DNA from: Rahnella victoriana
GTDB taxonomy: Bacteria > Pseudomonadota > Gammaproteobacteria > Enterobacterales > Enterobacteriaceae
NCBI RefSeq assembly: GCF_004330295.1
Contig: NZ_SJOJ01000003.1
Span: 211,828 to 275,827, forward strand
Direction: 5' to 3'
DNA length: 64,000 nucleotides
In this document: positions 31,162 to 43,047 of the stretch, piece after piece
Layout of the letters: each line of letters starts with the position of its first letter
Numbering within the stretch: the first letter of the stretch is position 1
The notes under the pieces: model-generated
The model's database searches: none
The model's input: the letters and a program-made list of their open reading frames with translations, nothing else
What the model was told of the DNA's origin: nothing
Made by a program: the position numbers and the translations under genes

Positions 31162-31845
31162 ATGAAAATTTTGTTAGTCGATGACGATCTTGAGTTAGGC
31201 ACCATGCTCAGCGAATACCTGATCGCAGAAGGCTTTGACGCCTCTCTGGTGCTGACCGGCAGAGCCGGTGTGGAAGGCGCGATGTCTGGCGAATACACGG
31301 CGATGATCCTCGATATTATGCTGCCGGACATGAGCGGCATTGATGTTCTGCGTCAGGTGCGTAAAAACAGCCGTCTGCCGATCATTATGCTGACGGCGAA
31401 GGGCGACAATATCGACCGCGTGATTGGCCTGGAAATGGGGGCGGACGATTACATGCCGAAACCCTGTTATCCGCGTGAACTGGTGGCCCGTCTGCGTGCC
31501 GTGCTGCGCCGTGTGGAGGAACAGCAGGAATCGCATTCTGACTCTTCCTCAGTGATCTATGGCGACCTGACGCTGAATCCGGCGACCCGCAGCAGCGAAT
31601 GGCGCGGTGTGCCTTTCGATCTGACGGCCTCTGAATTCAATCTGCTGGAGTTACTGCTGCGTTCACCGGAACGTGTGGTTTCAAAAGATGAGTTGTCGGA
31701 AAAAGGTCTGGGGCGTCCGCGTGAAGCCTATGACCGCAGTATTGATGTGCACATCAGTAACATCCGTCAGAAACTGGGGTCACTGGAAGGTGGCGATATT
31801 CTGACTATTGAAACGGTGCGCAGCATTGGCTATAGAATCCGCTAA
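31162..31845 (+). CDS. CpxR-like response regulator
   Basis: 227 residues, OmpR/PhoB family. Receiver domain with acidic pocket DDD, phospho-acceptor Asp51 (MILDIMLPDMSG), LTAKG and the switch lysine in ADDYMPKPCYPREL; winged helix from about residue 130 (GVPFDLTASEFNLLELLLRSPERVVSKDELSEKGLGR, DVHISNIRQKL). The DELSEKGLGR/DRSIDVHISN segment is CpxR-like, but the gene is not in the cpxRA-cpxP location, so it is a CpxR paralogue. It overlaps the following kinase gene by about 38 bases. It may correspond to RssB of Serratia, which I cannot verify. Target genes are unknown. Confidence 0.88.
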   Translation: MKILLVDDDLELGTMLSEYLIAEGFDASLVLTGRAGVEGAMSGEYTAMILDIMLPDMSGIDVLRQVRKNSRLPIIMLTAKGDNIDRVIGLEMGADDYMPKPCYPRELVARLRAVLRRVEEQQESHSDSSSVIYGDLTLNPATRSSEWRGVPFDLTASEFNLLELLLRSPERVVSKDELSEKGLGRPREAYDRSIDVHISNIRQKLGSLEGGDILTIETVRSIGYRIR

Positions 31846-33181
31846 ACGACTGCGCGGAAGGCTGTTCTGGAAAATCCTGCTGGGATTCTGGTTTACCTTC
31901 GTGGCGATCACTCAGGGGCTCTGGGTGGTTTTCGCCTTTTATAATCCGCATGAACCGCCGGAAAGCGGCATTGCCCGCCGGTTTGTGAAACTGCAAATTA
32001 CCTCTGCCGTCTCAACATTGCATTCGGGTGGCTTGCCTGCTCTCAACGCCATGATGGCCGACTGGCCAGCGGATGACCGGCAATTCTTCTCGGTATCGCC
32101 TTCCTTGCTGCCCGCCAAAGGCAACAGTATGCAGGATCTGGAACCCGGTAAAATTCCCCATGAAGTGGTGGAGTTTGTTCAGGGGCCGGACGGGCAGGGC
32201 TATCGTCTGCGCTATGACGTGAAAGGGCTGATGGAAGAATACCGGCCACGGAAACGTCGCGAACTGCTGAATATGCCACCGCCGCTGTTATGGTTGGGCG
32301 GGCTTGGCGGATTGCTGTTCAGCGCCGTGCTGGCCTGGAACCTGACGCGACCTATGCTGCAAATGCGTAAAGCTTTCGGACGTGTGGCGCAGGGCGATCT
32401 TTCTGTACGGTTGTATAGCAGCATGGGGAAACGTCACGACGAGTTGTCAGAAGTGGCGCGTGATTTCGACTCCATGGCCGAACGCTTACAGGTGCTGGTG
32501 AAAGCGCGCGAGGAGTTGCTGCACGACGTTTCGCATGAATTGCGTTCGCCGCTGGCACGCCTGCAACTGGCGATCGGACTGGCGCGGCAAAATCCGTCTA
32601 ACGTCGATACCTCGCTGAGCCGCATTGAGCATGAAGCGGGGCGTCTGGATAAGATGATCGGCGAATTGCTGGCATTGTCGCGCACTGAAAACAGCGAAAT
32701 TCCCGATGAGGAATATTTCGATCTCTACGGGCTGGTGGAAGCGGTGGTGAACGATGCCCGCTACGAAGCACAATTGCCGGGCGTTGAGATTGCCATGAAC
32801 CCTGAATCACCGGATGAAACGGATTACACCGTGAAAGGCAATGCTGAACTGATGCGACGAGCCGTGGATAACGTGGTACGCAATGCGCTGCGTTTTTCTG
32901 CCCGCGGTCAGACAATCACTGTATCGCTGGCGCAGGTCGAGCAATATTTGCAGATTGAAGTGGCCGATCAGGGGCCGGGTGTGGAAGAAGATAAGCTGTC
33001 GAGTATCTTTGACCCGTTCGTGCGCGTGAAATCGCCACTGTCAGGCAAAGGCTACGGTCTGGGGCTGGCAATCACCCGCAAAGTGATGGTGGCGCATGAG
33101 GGGAAAGTGGATGCCCGTAATGCGCAGCCACATGGACTGATCATCAGCCTTCAAGTTCCTCACTGGAAATCCGCTTCATAA
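31808..33181 (+). CDS. CpxA-like sensor histidine kinase
   Basis: Up to 457 residues. No ATG is available at the 5' end: candidate starts are TTG at 31808 or 31826, both inside the regulator gene, so translation is probably coupled. Transmembrane helix near residues 24-44, a periplasmic sensor of about 110 residues, a second helix near 158-177, HAMP (RPMLQMRKAFGRVAQGD), the H-box LLHDVSHELRSPLARLQ with His243, and the ATPase lobe (NVVRNALRFSARG, DQGPGVEE, KGYGLGLAITRK). The short sensor domain resembles CpxA in layout. Its TAA stop is the first triplet of a 106-bp palindrome. Confidence 0.86.
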   Translation: MKRCAALAIESAKRLRGRLFWKILLGFWFTFVAITQGLWVVFAFYNPHEPPESGIARRFVKLQITSAVSTLHSGGLPALNAMMADWPADDRQFFSVSPSLLPAKGNSMQDLEPGKIPHEVVEFVQGPDGQGYRLRYDVKGLMEEYRPRKRRELLNMPPPLLWLGGLGGLLFSAVLAWNLTRPMLQMRKAFGRVAQGDLSVRLYSSMGKRHDELSEVARDFDSMAERLQVLVKAREELLHDVSHELRSPLARLQLAIGLARQNPSNVDTSLSRIEHEAGRLDKMIGELLALSRTENSEIPDEEYFDLYGLVEAVVNDARYEAQLPGVEIAMNPESPDETDYTVKGNAELMRRAVDNVVRNALRFSARGQTITVSLAQVEQYLQIEVADQGPGVEEDKLSSIFDPFVRVKSPLSGKGYGLGLAITRKVMVAHEGKVDARNAQPHGLIISLQVPHWKSAS

Positions 33182-33284
33182 TTCGAGCCGCAGATGCGTT
33201 GGCTACTCTCAGCCACCCGAATCACTTACTTTGTGTAAGCTCATCGGGATGGCTTCGTTTGCCGCCTTACTGCGACTCGAATTA
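33179..33284. repeat. 106-bp palindromic interspersed element (ERIC/YPAL class)
   Basis: Outer arms TAATTCGAG (33179-33187) and CTCGAATTA (33276-33284) are exact inverted repeats; inside, CGCAG pairs with CTGCG, AGCCACCCGA with TCGGGATGGCT, and CTTAC with GTAAG around the loop TTTGT. The whole element therefore folds as one long hairpin on either strand. It matches no gene. Such elements are dispersed in Yersiniaceae; only one copy was noticed here. Confidence 0.75.
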
Positions 33285-33313
33285 TTTTGCAGATTGCTGT
33301 TTTTACAGGCAAT

Positions 33314-33343
33314 AAAAAACGGCGCTGATAAGGCGCCGTTTTT
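33314..33343. terminator. Bidirectional terminator between kinase gene and crr
   Basis: AAAAACGGCGC, loop TGATAAG, GCGCCGTTTTT, a perfect 11-bp arm pair with T-runs on both strands. Confidence 0.92.
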
Positions 33344-33373
33344 AACTTCTTGCTTTACATCTCGCTGAGCGAA

Positions 33374-33883
33374 TTACTTCTTGATGCGGATGATTGGGGT
33401 TTCGCCCACAGTCACGCTACCCGTCAGTTTAATCAACTCTTTGATCTCGTCCATGTTAGAGATGACAACCGGAGTCAGGGTAGACTTCGCTTTCTCTTCC
33501 AGCAGAGCCAGATCAAACTCGATAACCAAATCGCCTTTCTTAACACGTTGACCTTCTTCAGCGATGCGTTTGAAGCCTTCGCCTTTCAGTTCAACGGTGT
33601 CGATACCGAAGTGCACGAACAACTCGATGCCACTGTCGGATTCGATTGAGAAAGCATGGTTAGTTTCGAAGATTTTACCGATAGTACCATCAACCGGCGC
33701 AACCATTTTGTTGCCAGATGGTTTGATAGCAATACCGTCACCTACGATTTTCTCAGCGAAAACTACGTCAGGCACATCTTCAATGTTGACAATCTCACCA
33801 GAGATCGGCGCTACGATTTCAATAGTGCCAACGTCTTTTTTATCATCAGAAACCAATGATTTCAGTTTATCGAACAAACCCAT
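33374..33883 (-). CDS. crr: Glucose-specific PTS enzyme IIA (IIA-Glc)
   Basis: 169 residues. Active-site histidines lie in [10 protein letters not shown] (His75 in mature numbering) and LFVHFGID (His90). N-terminal amphipathic segment [11 protein letters not shown] for membrane contact. Accepts phosphate from HPr and passes it to IICB-Glc; unphosphorylated it inhibits non-PTS permeases and glycerol kinase, and phosphorylated it stimulates adenylate cyclase. Last gene of ptsH-ptsI-crr. Through cAMP-CRP it links to CyaR elsewhere in this window. Confidence 0.97.
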   Translation of the reverse strand: MGLFDKLKSLVSDDKKDVGTIEIVAPISGEIVNIEDVPDVVFAEKIVGDGIAIKPSGNKMVAPVDGTIGKIFETNHAFSIESDSGIELFVHFGIDTVELKGEGFKRIAEEGQRVKKGDLVIEFDLALLEEKAKSTLTPVVISNMDEIKELIKLTGSVTVGETPIIRIKK

Positions 33884-33931
33884 GATCTTCTCCTAAGCAT
33901 TAATTTGGGCAGCTTTACCAGCATCGCGCAA

Positions 33932-35659
33932 TTAGCAGAGTGTTTTTTCTTCAATGAACTTGTTAACCAGGTTCATCAACTCTTGCGCCGTAGGTTGGGC
34001 CAGGGCCTGATCTGCCAGCGCTTTCACATCTTCGAAGTTTGTATTGCGAATAATTTTCTTGATGCGTGGGATAGAGATAGCGCTCATGCTGAACTCATCT
34101 AACCCCATGCCCAATAGAAGAAGTGTAGCACGTTCGTCACCGGCTAGCTCGCCGCACATCCCTGTCCATTTACCGGCAGCATGAGATGCGTCAATAACTT
34201 GCTTAATTAAACCAAGTACTGACGGAGACATTGGGTTGTACAGATGAGAAATCAGCTCGTTACCGCGATCCACTGCCAAAGTATACTGGGTAAGATCGTT
34301 TGTACCAATACTGAAGAAATCGACTTCTTTTGCCAGATGATGAGCAATCACTGCGGCAGCCGGTGTTTCCACCATTACGCCGACTTCGATGGTTTCATCG
34401 AACGCCTGACCTTTCTCGCGCAGCTGCGCTTTCAGCATTTCTAGTTCTGCTTTCAGTTCACGCACTTCTTCAACAGAAATGATCATCGGGAACATGATGC
34501 GCAGTTTACCGAACGCAGAAGCACGCAGAATGCCTTTCAGCTGGTCGTGAAGAATTTCTTTACGGTCCAGACAGATACGGATTGCACGCCAGCCCAGGAA
34601 CGGGTTCTCTTCTTTTGGCAGGTTCATGTACGGCAGGTCTTTATCACCGCCGATGTCCATGGTACGCACGATAACCGCCTGTGAGCCCATTGCTTCAGCA
34701 ACGGCTTTATACGCCTGGAATTGCTCTTCTTCGGTAGGCAGGCTGTCACGGTCCATGAACAGGAATTCTGTACGATACAGGCCGACACCTTCAGCGCCAT
34801 TGCGCTCTGCACCGGCGACATCGCGCACGGTACCGATGTTGGCACAGACTTCAACCTGATGACCGTCCAGCGTGATCGCCGGCAGATCTTTCAATTTGGT
34901 CAGTTCGTCTTTTTCGGAAATGTACTGGTTCTGAACGGCTTTCAGCTCGTCAATAACGTCTGCTGTCGGGTTGACATAGATTTTATTGTTTACGGCGTCG
35001 AGGATCAGATAGTCATCATTTTTGACTTGTTTGGTCACGTCGCTGGTACCTACGATTGCAGGTAATTCCAGGGAACGCGCCATGATTGAGGTGTGAGAAG
35101 TACGGCCACCCAAATCAGTGATGAAGCCCAGAACCTTGTTCAGGTTCAGCTGTGCGGTTTCTGACGGGGTCAGATCGGTTGCCACCAGGATAACTTCGTC
35201 CTGAATGGAACTCAGATCAACGATGGTCATGTCGAGAATGTTGCGCAGCAGGCGTTTACCGATGTCACGCACGTCAGCCGCACGTTCTTTCAGGTATTCG
35301 TCATCAAGCTCTTCCAGGGCTTTCGCCTGGCCTTCAATGACAGAGAAAGCAGCAGCGTCAGCAGAAGCATGCTCGTCTTTGATGAGGGCTATGATTTCCT
35401 GTTCAAGCTCTTCGTCTTCCAACAACATGATGTGGCCTTCGAAGATGGCTTCTTTCTCTTCACCGAAGGTCTCACCGGCTTTGGTCTTGATCACTTCCAG
35501 CTGGGCAGACGCTTTCGCACGGCCCGTCAGGAAACGCTCAACTTCCTGATCAACCTGATCAGGAGAGATTTTTTTCCGGTTGATGACAATTTCATCTTCT
35601 TTCAACAGAAGTGCTTTGCCGAAAGCGATACCGGGAGATACTAAAATGCCTGAAATCAT
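33932..35659 (-). CDS. ptsI: Phosphoenolpyruvate-protein phosphotransferase (enzyme I)
   Basis: 575 residues, same as E. coli. Phosphohistidine His189 in [19 protein letters not shown]-binding domain with [41 protein letters not shown] and the essential Cys region GMCGELAGD. Transfers phosphate from PEP to HPr as the first step of PTS sugar uptake. Middle gene of the pts operon, with 49 bases to ptsH and 48 to crr. Confidence 0.98.
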   Translation of the reverse strand: MISGILVSPGIAFGKALLLKEDEIVINRKKISPDQVDQEVERFLTGRAKASAQLEVIKTKAGETFGEEKEAIFEGHIMLLEDEELEQEIIALIKDEHASADAAAFSVIEGQAKALEELDDEYLKERAADVRDIGKRLLRNILDMTIVDLSSIQDEVILVATDLTPSETAQLNLNKVLGFITDLGGRTSHTSIMARSLELPAIVGTSDVTKQVKNDDYLILDAVNNKIYVNPTADVIDELKAVQNQYISEKDELTKLKDLPAITLDGHQVEVCANIGTVRDVAGAERNGAEGVGLYRTEFLFMDRDSLPTEEEQFQAYKAVAEAMGSQAVIVRTMDIGGDKDLPYMNLPKEENPFLGWRAIRICLDRKEILHDQLKGILRASAFGKLRIMFPMIISVEEVRELKAELEMLKAQLREKGQAFDETIEVGVMVETPAAAVIAHHLAKEVDFFSIGTNDLTQYTLAVDRGNELISHLYNPMSPSVLGLIKQVIDASHAAGKWTGMCGELAGDERATLLLLGMGLDEFSMSAISIPRIKKIIRNTNFEDVKALADQALAQPTAQELMNLVNKFIEEKTLC

Positions 35660-35708
35660 AACCCTACCTTTCTCTTGACTGGTTTAAACTATATAAGAGC
35701 GGCTATTG

Positions 35709-35966
35709 TTACTCGAGCTCTGCCATCAGTTTTACCAAGTGTTCAACGGCTTTCTGCTCGTCTTCACCTTCAGCTGAGAGGGTCACAACGGTGCCCTGAG
35801 TCAGGCCCAGAGTTTGCAGTTTGAACAGGCTTTTAGCGCTGGCGCTTTTACCGTTTGATGTCACGGTGATGTCAGACGCGAAACCTTTCGCTTCTTTCAC
35901 GAACTGTGCAGCAGGGCGAGTGTGCAGACCATTAGGAGCGGTAATAGTAACTTCTTGCTGGAACAT
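35709..35966 (-). CDS. ptsH: Phosphocarrier protein HPr
   Basis: 85 residues, the standard length. His15 in [15 protein letters not shown] and Ser46 in [10 protein letters not shown] are both present. The ribosome site GTTGGGGAAACAACAATG closely resembles that of E. coli ptsH. First gene of the operon. Confidence 0.98.
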   Translation of the reverse strand: MFQQEVTITAPNGLHTRPAAQFVKEAKGFASDITVTSNGKSASAKSLFKLQTLGLTQGTVVTLSAEGEDEQKAVEHLVKLMAELE

Positions 35967-36318
35967 TGTTGTTTCCCCAACTTATTAAAGTAATGTTGTG
36001 GAGCTAAAGTTTAGCTTATGGCCTTCACTTTAGCCTGTAGAGATTAGCGCCTGACTATGGTTCAGGGGCAGGTTCTGATGCAACAGAAAAGAGAAAATAA
36101 CGCACTCAGCGATAAAACTCTTTGCCCTGGATCCAGGCTTTTCTGTTATTCCTCCATTATGCCGTCTTTTTCCCTCATGTAACAAATCGGTAAATCGATT
36201 CAGCGGGAAGGCATCATGGAAGCGATTAATTTCGAGCATCGAAATAATTGTCCGGTTAAATACTAAACCTGGCGGGTAAAATCAATGACGGAGTGGTATA
36301 AACTTTGACGCAGGCCAC
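35967..36318 (-). promoter_or_regulatory. pts operon upstream region
   Basis: About 350 gene-free bases before ptsH. In E. coli this interval holds two promoters with CRP and Mlc sites. Here I see TGAATCGATTTACCGATTTG on the minus strand (36182-36201), AT-rich and Mlc-like only in outline, and a 12-base palindrome CCTGGATCCAGG at 36126-36137. Exact promoters are not assigned. Confidence 0.4.
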
Positions 36319-36346
36319 AAAAAAGCACCCCTTGAGGTGCTTTTTT
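36319..36346 (-). terminator. Terminator of cysK
   Basis: AAAAAAGCACC / GGTGCTTTTTT with loop CCTTGA; T-runs on both strands. Located 23 bases past the cysK stop. Confidence 0.92.
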
Positions 36347-36368
36347 AGCCGCTTTTAAGGATGTGGCA

Positions 36369-37334
36369 TTATTGTTGCAATTCTTTCTCGGTGAACAAAT
36401 CGGCAAACAATGCGGTACTCAGATAGCGTTCGCCAGATGATGGCAGGATAACCACGATCGTTTTATCAGCAAATTCCGGTTCTTTGGATAATTTTACTGC
36501 CGCTTCGACGGCTGCACCGGAAGAAATCCCCGCCAGAATGCCTTCTTCTTCCATCAGGCGACGTGCCATCTGGATAGATTCGTCATTGGTGATCAGCGTG
36601 ACACGATCCAGCAGTTCCAGATCCAGGTTGCCCGGAATAAAACCGGCACCGATACCCTGAATTTTGTGCGGGCCGGGTTTCACTTCTTCGCCGTTCAGCG
36701 TCTGGGTGATAACGGGTGAATCTGTTGGCTCCACGGCCACCAGCGTGACGCTGCTTTTTTTGCTTTTCAGATAACGGCCGGTCCCGGTGATCGTCCCGCC
36801 GGTGCCCACGCCCGCAATTAGCACATCCACTGCGCCATCGGTATCTTCCCAGATTTCCGGGCCGGTGGTTTGTTCGTGGATGGCCGGGTTGGCCGGATTG
36901 CTGAACTGCTGAAGAATAAGATAACGCTGCGGATCGCTGGCCTGGATTTCTTCAGCTTTGGCAATCGCACCTTTCATGCCTTTCGCGCCTTCGGTCAGCA
37001 CCAGATTGGCACCGAGGGCTTTCAGCAACTTGCGGCGTTCCACACTCATGGTTTCCGGCATGGTCAGCGTCAGTTTGTAACCGCGCGCGGCCGCGACGTA
37101 AGCCAGTGCGATACCGGTGTTGCCGCTGGTTGGTTCAACCAGTTCGATATCTTTGGTCAGAATGCCTTTCTTTTCAGCATCCCAAATCATGTTGGCACCG
37201 ATACGGCATTTCACGCTGAAGCTCGGGTTACGTGACTCGACCTTAGCCAGAATACGACCATTACCGATACGGTTCAGGCGAACCAGTGGCGTATGGCCAA
37301 TTGTTAATGAATTGTCTTCATAGATCTTGCTCAT
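36369..37334 (-). CDS. cysK: O-acetylserine sulfhydrylase A (cysteine synthase A)
   Basis: 321 residues. PLP lysine Lys42 in [15 protein letters not shown], glycine-rich phosphate loop [15 protein letters not shown], substrate loop [16 protein letters not shown]. Makes cysteine from O-acetylserine and sulfide and binds CysE through its active site. Located between cysZ (upstream, same strand) and ptsH, as in E. coli. The SFSVKCR motif distinguishes it from the SVKDRAA of CysM. Confidence 0.97.
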   Translation of the reverse strand: MSKIYEDNSLTIGHTPLVRLNRIGNGRILAKVESRNPSFSVKCRIGANMIWDAEKKGILTKDIELVEPTSGNTGIALAYVAAARGYKLTLTMPETMSVERRKLLKALGANLVLTEGAKGMKGAIAKAEEIQASDPQRYLILQQFSNPANPAIHEQTTGPEIWEDTDGAVDVLIAGVGTGGTITGTGRYLKSKKSSVTLVAVEPTDSPVITQTLNGEEVKPGPHKIQGIGAGFIPGNLDLELLDRVTLITNDESIQMARRLMEEEGILAGISSGAAVEAAVKLSKEPEFADKTIVVILPSSGERYLSTALFADLFTEKELQQ

Positions 37335-37511
37335 AACCCGTCCTTTAACTGTATGAAATATTCACGGTGTGAAGCTTTCAACACTATGAAATTAGTGGGA
37401 ATCAGGAAAGCATACGCGAACCGCTTTCCCAGTGAAGTAAGGTTTTGGTATTTGGTATATCGATACGTTATTAAGAAATAAGTTTGGGGAAGAAAAGTCA
37501 AGCATAGCAGG

Positions 37512-37531
37512 CAGCCGCCCGCAGGCGGCTG
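37512..37531 (-). other. Hairpin between cysZ and cysK
   Basis: CAGCCGCC, loop CGCA, GGCGGCTG, 14 bases past the cysZ stop. No T-run follows on the minus strand, so termination would be weak; it may be a stabilising or Rho-related structure. Confidence 0.5.
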
Positions 37532-37544
37532 TGAGAAAAACGCA

Positions 37545-38330
37545 TTATTGTCGGGTGGAATTCACGTCGATATTGTTTTTAACGTAAACATGGCGATAGC
37601 GGTCACACCACATGGCGGTCGCGCCGCACACCGCCACCGGCAGGATCACCAGATTCAGCACCGGTATCATGGTGAACAGGCTGACCAGTGAGCCAAACTG
37701 CATATTGTCGATTTTGTTGCTACCGAGCGAACGGCGCATGTCCGCAAAACTCACTTTGTGGTTATCAAACGGATAGTCACAGTACTGAATCACCACCATC
37801 CAGGCGCTGAAGAAGAACCACAGTACCGGGGCGACGGTCTGGCCGATCACCGGAATAAAATAGAGCGCGAACAGCAGCAGGGCGCGCGGCAGGTAATACG
37901 CCAGCTTCTGCCATTCACGTTTCATGATGCGGGGCAGATCTTTCATGATGTCCCAGATACCGGTGTCGGGCAGCGTTTTGCCTGTCAGGCGTGCTTCGAG
38001 TTGTTCGGCGAGCAACCCGCTGAACGGCGCGGCAATCCAGTTGGCAAGGGTGCTGAAGAAATAGCTGAACACCAGCACCACAGACAGCACCGCCACCGGC
38101 CAGATCAGATAATCCAGCCAGCTCAGCCATGTTGGCACCTTGCTCATCATGGCCGGGATCCATTCTCCCAGTTTGCTAAACAGCCACCAGAACGCGCCGC
38201 CCATCAGCAGCACATTCACGGCCAGCGGTAAAATCACAAAACGTCGTATCCCGGGTAAGGAAATGAGCGTCCAGCCCTGTTTGAAATAATGCACGCCGTT
38301 TGCTTGTCTGGCGCTTTGCGATGAGGTCAT
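37545..38330 (-). CDS. cysZ: Sulfate transporter CysZ
   Basis: 261 residues from [16 protein letters not shown] (38330, GAGAG upstream; the frame is open 20 codons further up). Hydrophobic helices near 32-54, 75-99, 150-175 and 205-230. Family motifs: [72 protein letters not shown]. Sulfite-sensitive high-affinity sulfate uptake for cysteine synthesis. Divergent from zipA and upstream of cysK, the conserved E. coli order. Confidence 0.95.
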   Translation of the reverse strand: MTSSQSARQANGVHYFKQGWTLISLPGIRRFVILPLAVNVLLMGGAFWWLFSKLGEWIPAMMSKVPTWLSWLDYLIWPVAVLSVVLVFSYFFSTLANWIAAPFSGLLAEQLEARLTGKTLPDTGIWDIMKDLPRIMKREWQKLAYYLPRALLLFALYFIPVIGQTVAPVLWFFFSAWMVVIQYCDYPFDNHKVSFADMRRSLGSNKIDNMQFGSLVSLFTMIPVLNLVILPVAVCGATAMWCDRYRHVYVKNNIDVNSTRQ

Positions 38331-38553
38331 AAACGAAATTTTCTCTCTGAGTTGAATGACATGGGCTATCATATCGGTATGATTTTCCACTGGCTAGCAG
38401 TGGATTGGCTGAAAAAACAGCAAAAAAAGGTGCAACTGCCCTATTTATTAGCAGAAAGTAGAGTCCAGACTTGCACTTATCTACGTGGGCAAATAGAGTT
38501 AATATTGTGAATGTTTGCCGTGGTGGCAATGTATTAGAACAACAGAGATAGCA

Positions 38554-39552
38554 ATGATGCAGGATTTGCGTCTGATATTAATCGTTGTTGGCGCGATCGC
38601 CATAATAGCGTTGTTGTTACACGGTTTGTGGACCAGCCGTAAAGAACGCTCTTCGCTGTTTCGCGATCGTCCAGCTAAACGTGTGAAAAAAGAACGGGAA
38701 CAATCTCCGTCCGAAGATTTTGTCGATGGAGTGGGGGAAGTGCGCGTGCGTCCTGCTTATCCTCAGGATGAACCGACTTTAGGTCAGTATGATGAGCCAG
38801 AACAGACTGCACCGCCACGTCAGCCGCAGGTTTCCCCTGCGCAGCCAGCGCCAGCACCTGTTGCTCGTCCTCAACAACCGCCTCAGCCACAGCAACATGC
38901 TGTGCAGGACGATCCGTTGCTGAGTGGTTATTCAGCCGCTGAACCCGTCACTGCACCGCGTCGCGAACCTGTCGCTGATTTTGCGCCTCAGGAATATACC
39001 CCTGACGCTAAACAGCAGGCACCGGTACCGCCGCAGGAAATTCATGCGGATGCGGCACCGGCTGCGAAAGCAGAGCCTCAGGCCGCGCCTTTTGCGCCTG
39101 CAGAAGAATCCCCGGCTGAGAAAGCGAAACTGAAAGAGACGGTTCTGGTGCTGCACGTTGCAGCGCATCAGGGCGGCGTCATCGGCGGTGAAGTGTTGCT
39201 TAACAGCGTGCTTCAGGCTGGTTTCCAGTTTGGTGCCATGAATATTTTCCATCGTCACGTCAGCCCTGCGGGCAGTGGTCCGGTGTTGTTCAGTCTGGCA
39301 AATATGGTCAAACCGGGTTCTTTCGACCCTGACACTATGTCTGACTTTTCCACGCCAGGCGTTACGTTGTTTATGATGGTGCCTTGCTACGGCGATGCGC
39401 ATCAGAACTTCAAACTGCTGTTGCAGTCTGCCCAGCGTATTGCCGATGATGTCGGTGCGATGGTGCTTGACGATGAGCGTCGTATGATTACGCCGCAGAA
39501 GCTCGAAACGTACAAAGCGCGGATCCGCGAGGTCCTCGAGGCGAACGCCTGA
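38554..39552 (+). CDS. zipA: Cell division protein ZipA
   Basis: 332 residues from [22 protein letters not shown] (38554). One N-terminal transmembrane helix (about 5-25), a basic stretch ([20 protein letters not shown]), a long Pro/Gln/Ala-rich flexible linker (about 60-195), and the C-terminal FtsZ-binding domain ([48 protein letters not shown]). Bitopic inner-membrane protein that tethers FtsZ to the membrane. Its stop codon lies in a perfect palindrome and a terminator follows before ligA. Confidence 0.96.
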   Translation: MMQDLRLILIVVGAIAIIALLLHGLWTSRKERSSLFRDRPAKRVKKEREQSPSEDFVDGVGEVRVRPAYPQDEPTLGQYDEPEQTAPPRQPQVSPAQPAPAPVARPQQPPQPQQHAVQDDPLLSGYSAAEPVTAPRREPVADFAPQEYTPDAKQQAPVPPQEIHADAAPAAKAEPQAAPFAPAEESPAEKAKLKETVLVLHVAAHQGGVIGGEVLLNSVLQAGFQFGAMNIFHRHVSPAGSGPVLFSLANMVKPGSFDPDTMSDFSTPGVTLFMMVPCYGDAHQNFKLLLQSAQRIADDVGAMVLDDERRMITPQKLETYKARIREVLEANA

Positions 39553-39564
39553 GTCAGGCGTTCG
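39542..39564. other. Perfect 23-base palindrome spanning the zipA stop codon
   Basis: CGAACGCCTGA-G-TCAGGCGTTCG. The TGA in the left arm is the zipA stop. Confidence 0.8.
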
Positions 39565-39582
39565 TGAAACACCCATTCCCCT

Positions 39583-39607
39583 AACCCCCGCTTGCCGGGG
39601 GTTTTTT
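39583..39607 (+). terminator. Terminator between zipA and ligA
   Basis: AACCCCCG, loop CTTGC, CGGGGGTT, then TTTTATC. Positioned 16-50 bases before the ligA start. Confidence 0.88.
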
Positions 39608-39620
39608 ATCTCCACGGTGA

Positions 39621-41645
<2,025 letters not shown>

Positions 41646-41648
41646 ACG

Positions 41649-41891
41649 ATGGAAAAAGAAGATCTGATCCAGATAGCCAATACGGTGATGCCGTTCGGTA
41701 AATATGCCGGACGCGTGCTGATCGACCTGCCGGAGGAATATTTGCTGTGGTTTGCCCGCAAGGACGAATTCCCGCAGGGAAAACTCGGTGAGCTGATGCA
41801 GCTGACGCTGACGATCAAAAGCGAAGGATTGCAGAGCCTGATCAACCCGCTGCGCCGCAACGGGCCGGGTCTGGGCGGCACTGACGAATAA
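41649..41891 (+). CDS. ypeB: YpeB family protein (DUF3820)
   Basis: 80 residues starting three bases after the ligA stop, so probably translated by coupling. Family motif VMPFGKYAGRVLIDLPEEYLLWFARK, then GKLGELMQLTLTIKSEGL. E. coli YpeB (72) is in the same place. Putative quorum-sensing-regulated small protein family of unknown function; nothing catalytic is visible. Confidence 0.9.
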   Translation: MEKEDLIQIANTVMPFGKYAGRVLIDLPEEYLLWFARKDEFPQGKLGELMQLTLTIKSEGLQSLINPLRRNGPGLGGTDE

Positions 41892-41912
41892 AAATTTTCT
41901 TTTTCATAAAAC

Positions 41913-41939
41913 AAAGGCGCTGAACGCAGCGCCTTTTTT
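41913..41939 (+). terminator. Terminator after ligA-ypeB
   Basis: AAAGGCGCTG, loop AACG, CAGCGCCTTT, TTTT. The A-run upstream is interrupted, so it works mainly on the plus strand, but it also lies past the yfeH stop on the minus strand. Confidence 0.85.
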
Positions 41940-41959
41940 CTGCCTGTTATTCGCCCGCA

Positions 41960-42949
41960 TTATTCCGTGACTGGCGTCTGTTTCAGCGCCGCTTCCTGCT
42001 GCTTTTTCTGGTAACGTTTCGCCAGTACCGCACAGGTCATCAGCTGCACCTGATGGAAAATCATCAGCGGCAGCACCATCATGCCGATCGCGCTGACCGG
42101 GAACAGAATATTTGCCATCGGAATACCATTCGCCAGACTTTTCTTCGAGCCGCAGAACACGATGGTGATTTCATCGGGTTTGCTGAAGCCCATCCAGCGC
42201 GCCATATAGGTGTTGATCACCAGAATAAACGCCAGCAGCACCAGGCTGAACACCACGATAAACAGCAATGAGCCGATGCCCACCTGATGCCAGATCCCTT
42301 GTGTGACCGCTTCGCTGAACGCGGAATAGACCACCAGAAGAATCGACGTCTGGTCGGTTTTGCCGATCATTTTACGGTGACGTTCTACAAAGCCACCAAT
42401 CAGCGGACGCAGCAAATGCCCGGCGACAAACGGCACCAGCAGTTGCAATACAATGTGCCAGACCTGTTCTAACCCGTTCCCCGTTTCGCCCTGCACATGC
42501 ATCAGCACGCTGACCAGCAACGGCGACACAAAAATCCCCAGCAGACTGGACGCGGAAGCACTGCACACCGCTGCCGCCACATTGCCGCCCGCCAGTGAGG
42601 TGAAGGCAATGGCCGACTGCACGGTGGCAGGCAAAATACACAGATAAACAAATCCGCTGTAAATCTGCGGGCTGACATCCACCGGATGCCACCACTGGAA
42701 CAGCAGGCCGAGGATCGGGAATAAAATGAAGGTGCTGAACATCACCCACAGGTGCAGTCGCCAGTTATTGCTGCCCTGAAAAATGGCTTCGCGCGACAGT
42801 TTTGCGCCATGCATGAAAAACAGCAGGCCGATGGCGAAAATGGTCAGATTATTGAAAAAAGCGACAAACATGCCGCTGGCCGGGAAAAAGGTCGCCAACA
42901 GGACGGTGGCGATCAGGGTCAGGGTGAAACGATCGGGTAAAAAGCGCAT
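41960..42949 (-). CDS. yfeH: Bile acid:sodium symporter family protein YfeH
   Basis: 329 residues with about ten hydrophobic helices. SBF-like family motifs: FLPDRFTLTLIATVLLATFFP at the start, AIAFTSLAGGNVAAAVCSASASSLLG (the crossover helix region) and GSKKSLANGIPMANILFP near the C-terminus. The exported or imported organic anion is unknown. Transcribed divergently from the LysR gene yfeR, as in E. coli, where YfeR represses yfeH in response to osmolarity in Salmonella. Confidence 0.94.
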   Translation of the reverse strand: MRFLPDRFTLTLIATVLLATFFPASGMFVAFFNNLTIFAIGLLFFMHGAKLSREAIFQGSNNWRLHLWVMFSTFILFPILGLLFQWWHPVDVSPQIYSGFVYLCILPATVQSAIAFTSLAGGNVAAAVCSASASSLLGIFVSPLLVSVLMHVQGETGNGLEQVWHIVLQLLVPFVAGHLLRPLIGGFVERHRKMIGKTDQTSILLVVYSAFSEAVTQGIWHQVGIGSLLFIVVFSLVLLAFILVINTYMARWMGFSKPDEITIVFCGSKKSLANGIPMANILFPVSAIGMMVLPLMIFHQVQLMTCAVLAKRYQKKQQEAALKQTPVTE

Positions 42950-43047
42950 AGCAGGTCTCGGAAATGTTGTTCGGGAATGCGGCTATTTTGTGCCTTTGCG
43001 ATACAATTAAAAAATTGATTTATTTAATCCATTAATGCAGAAAATTC

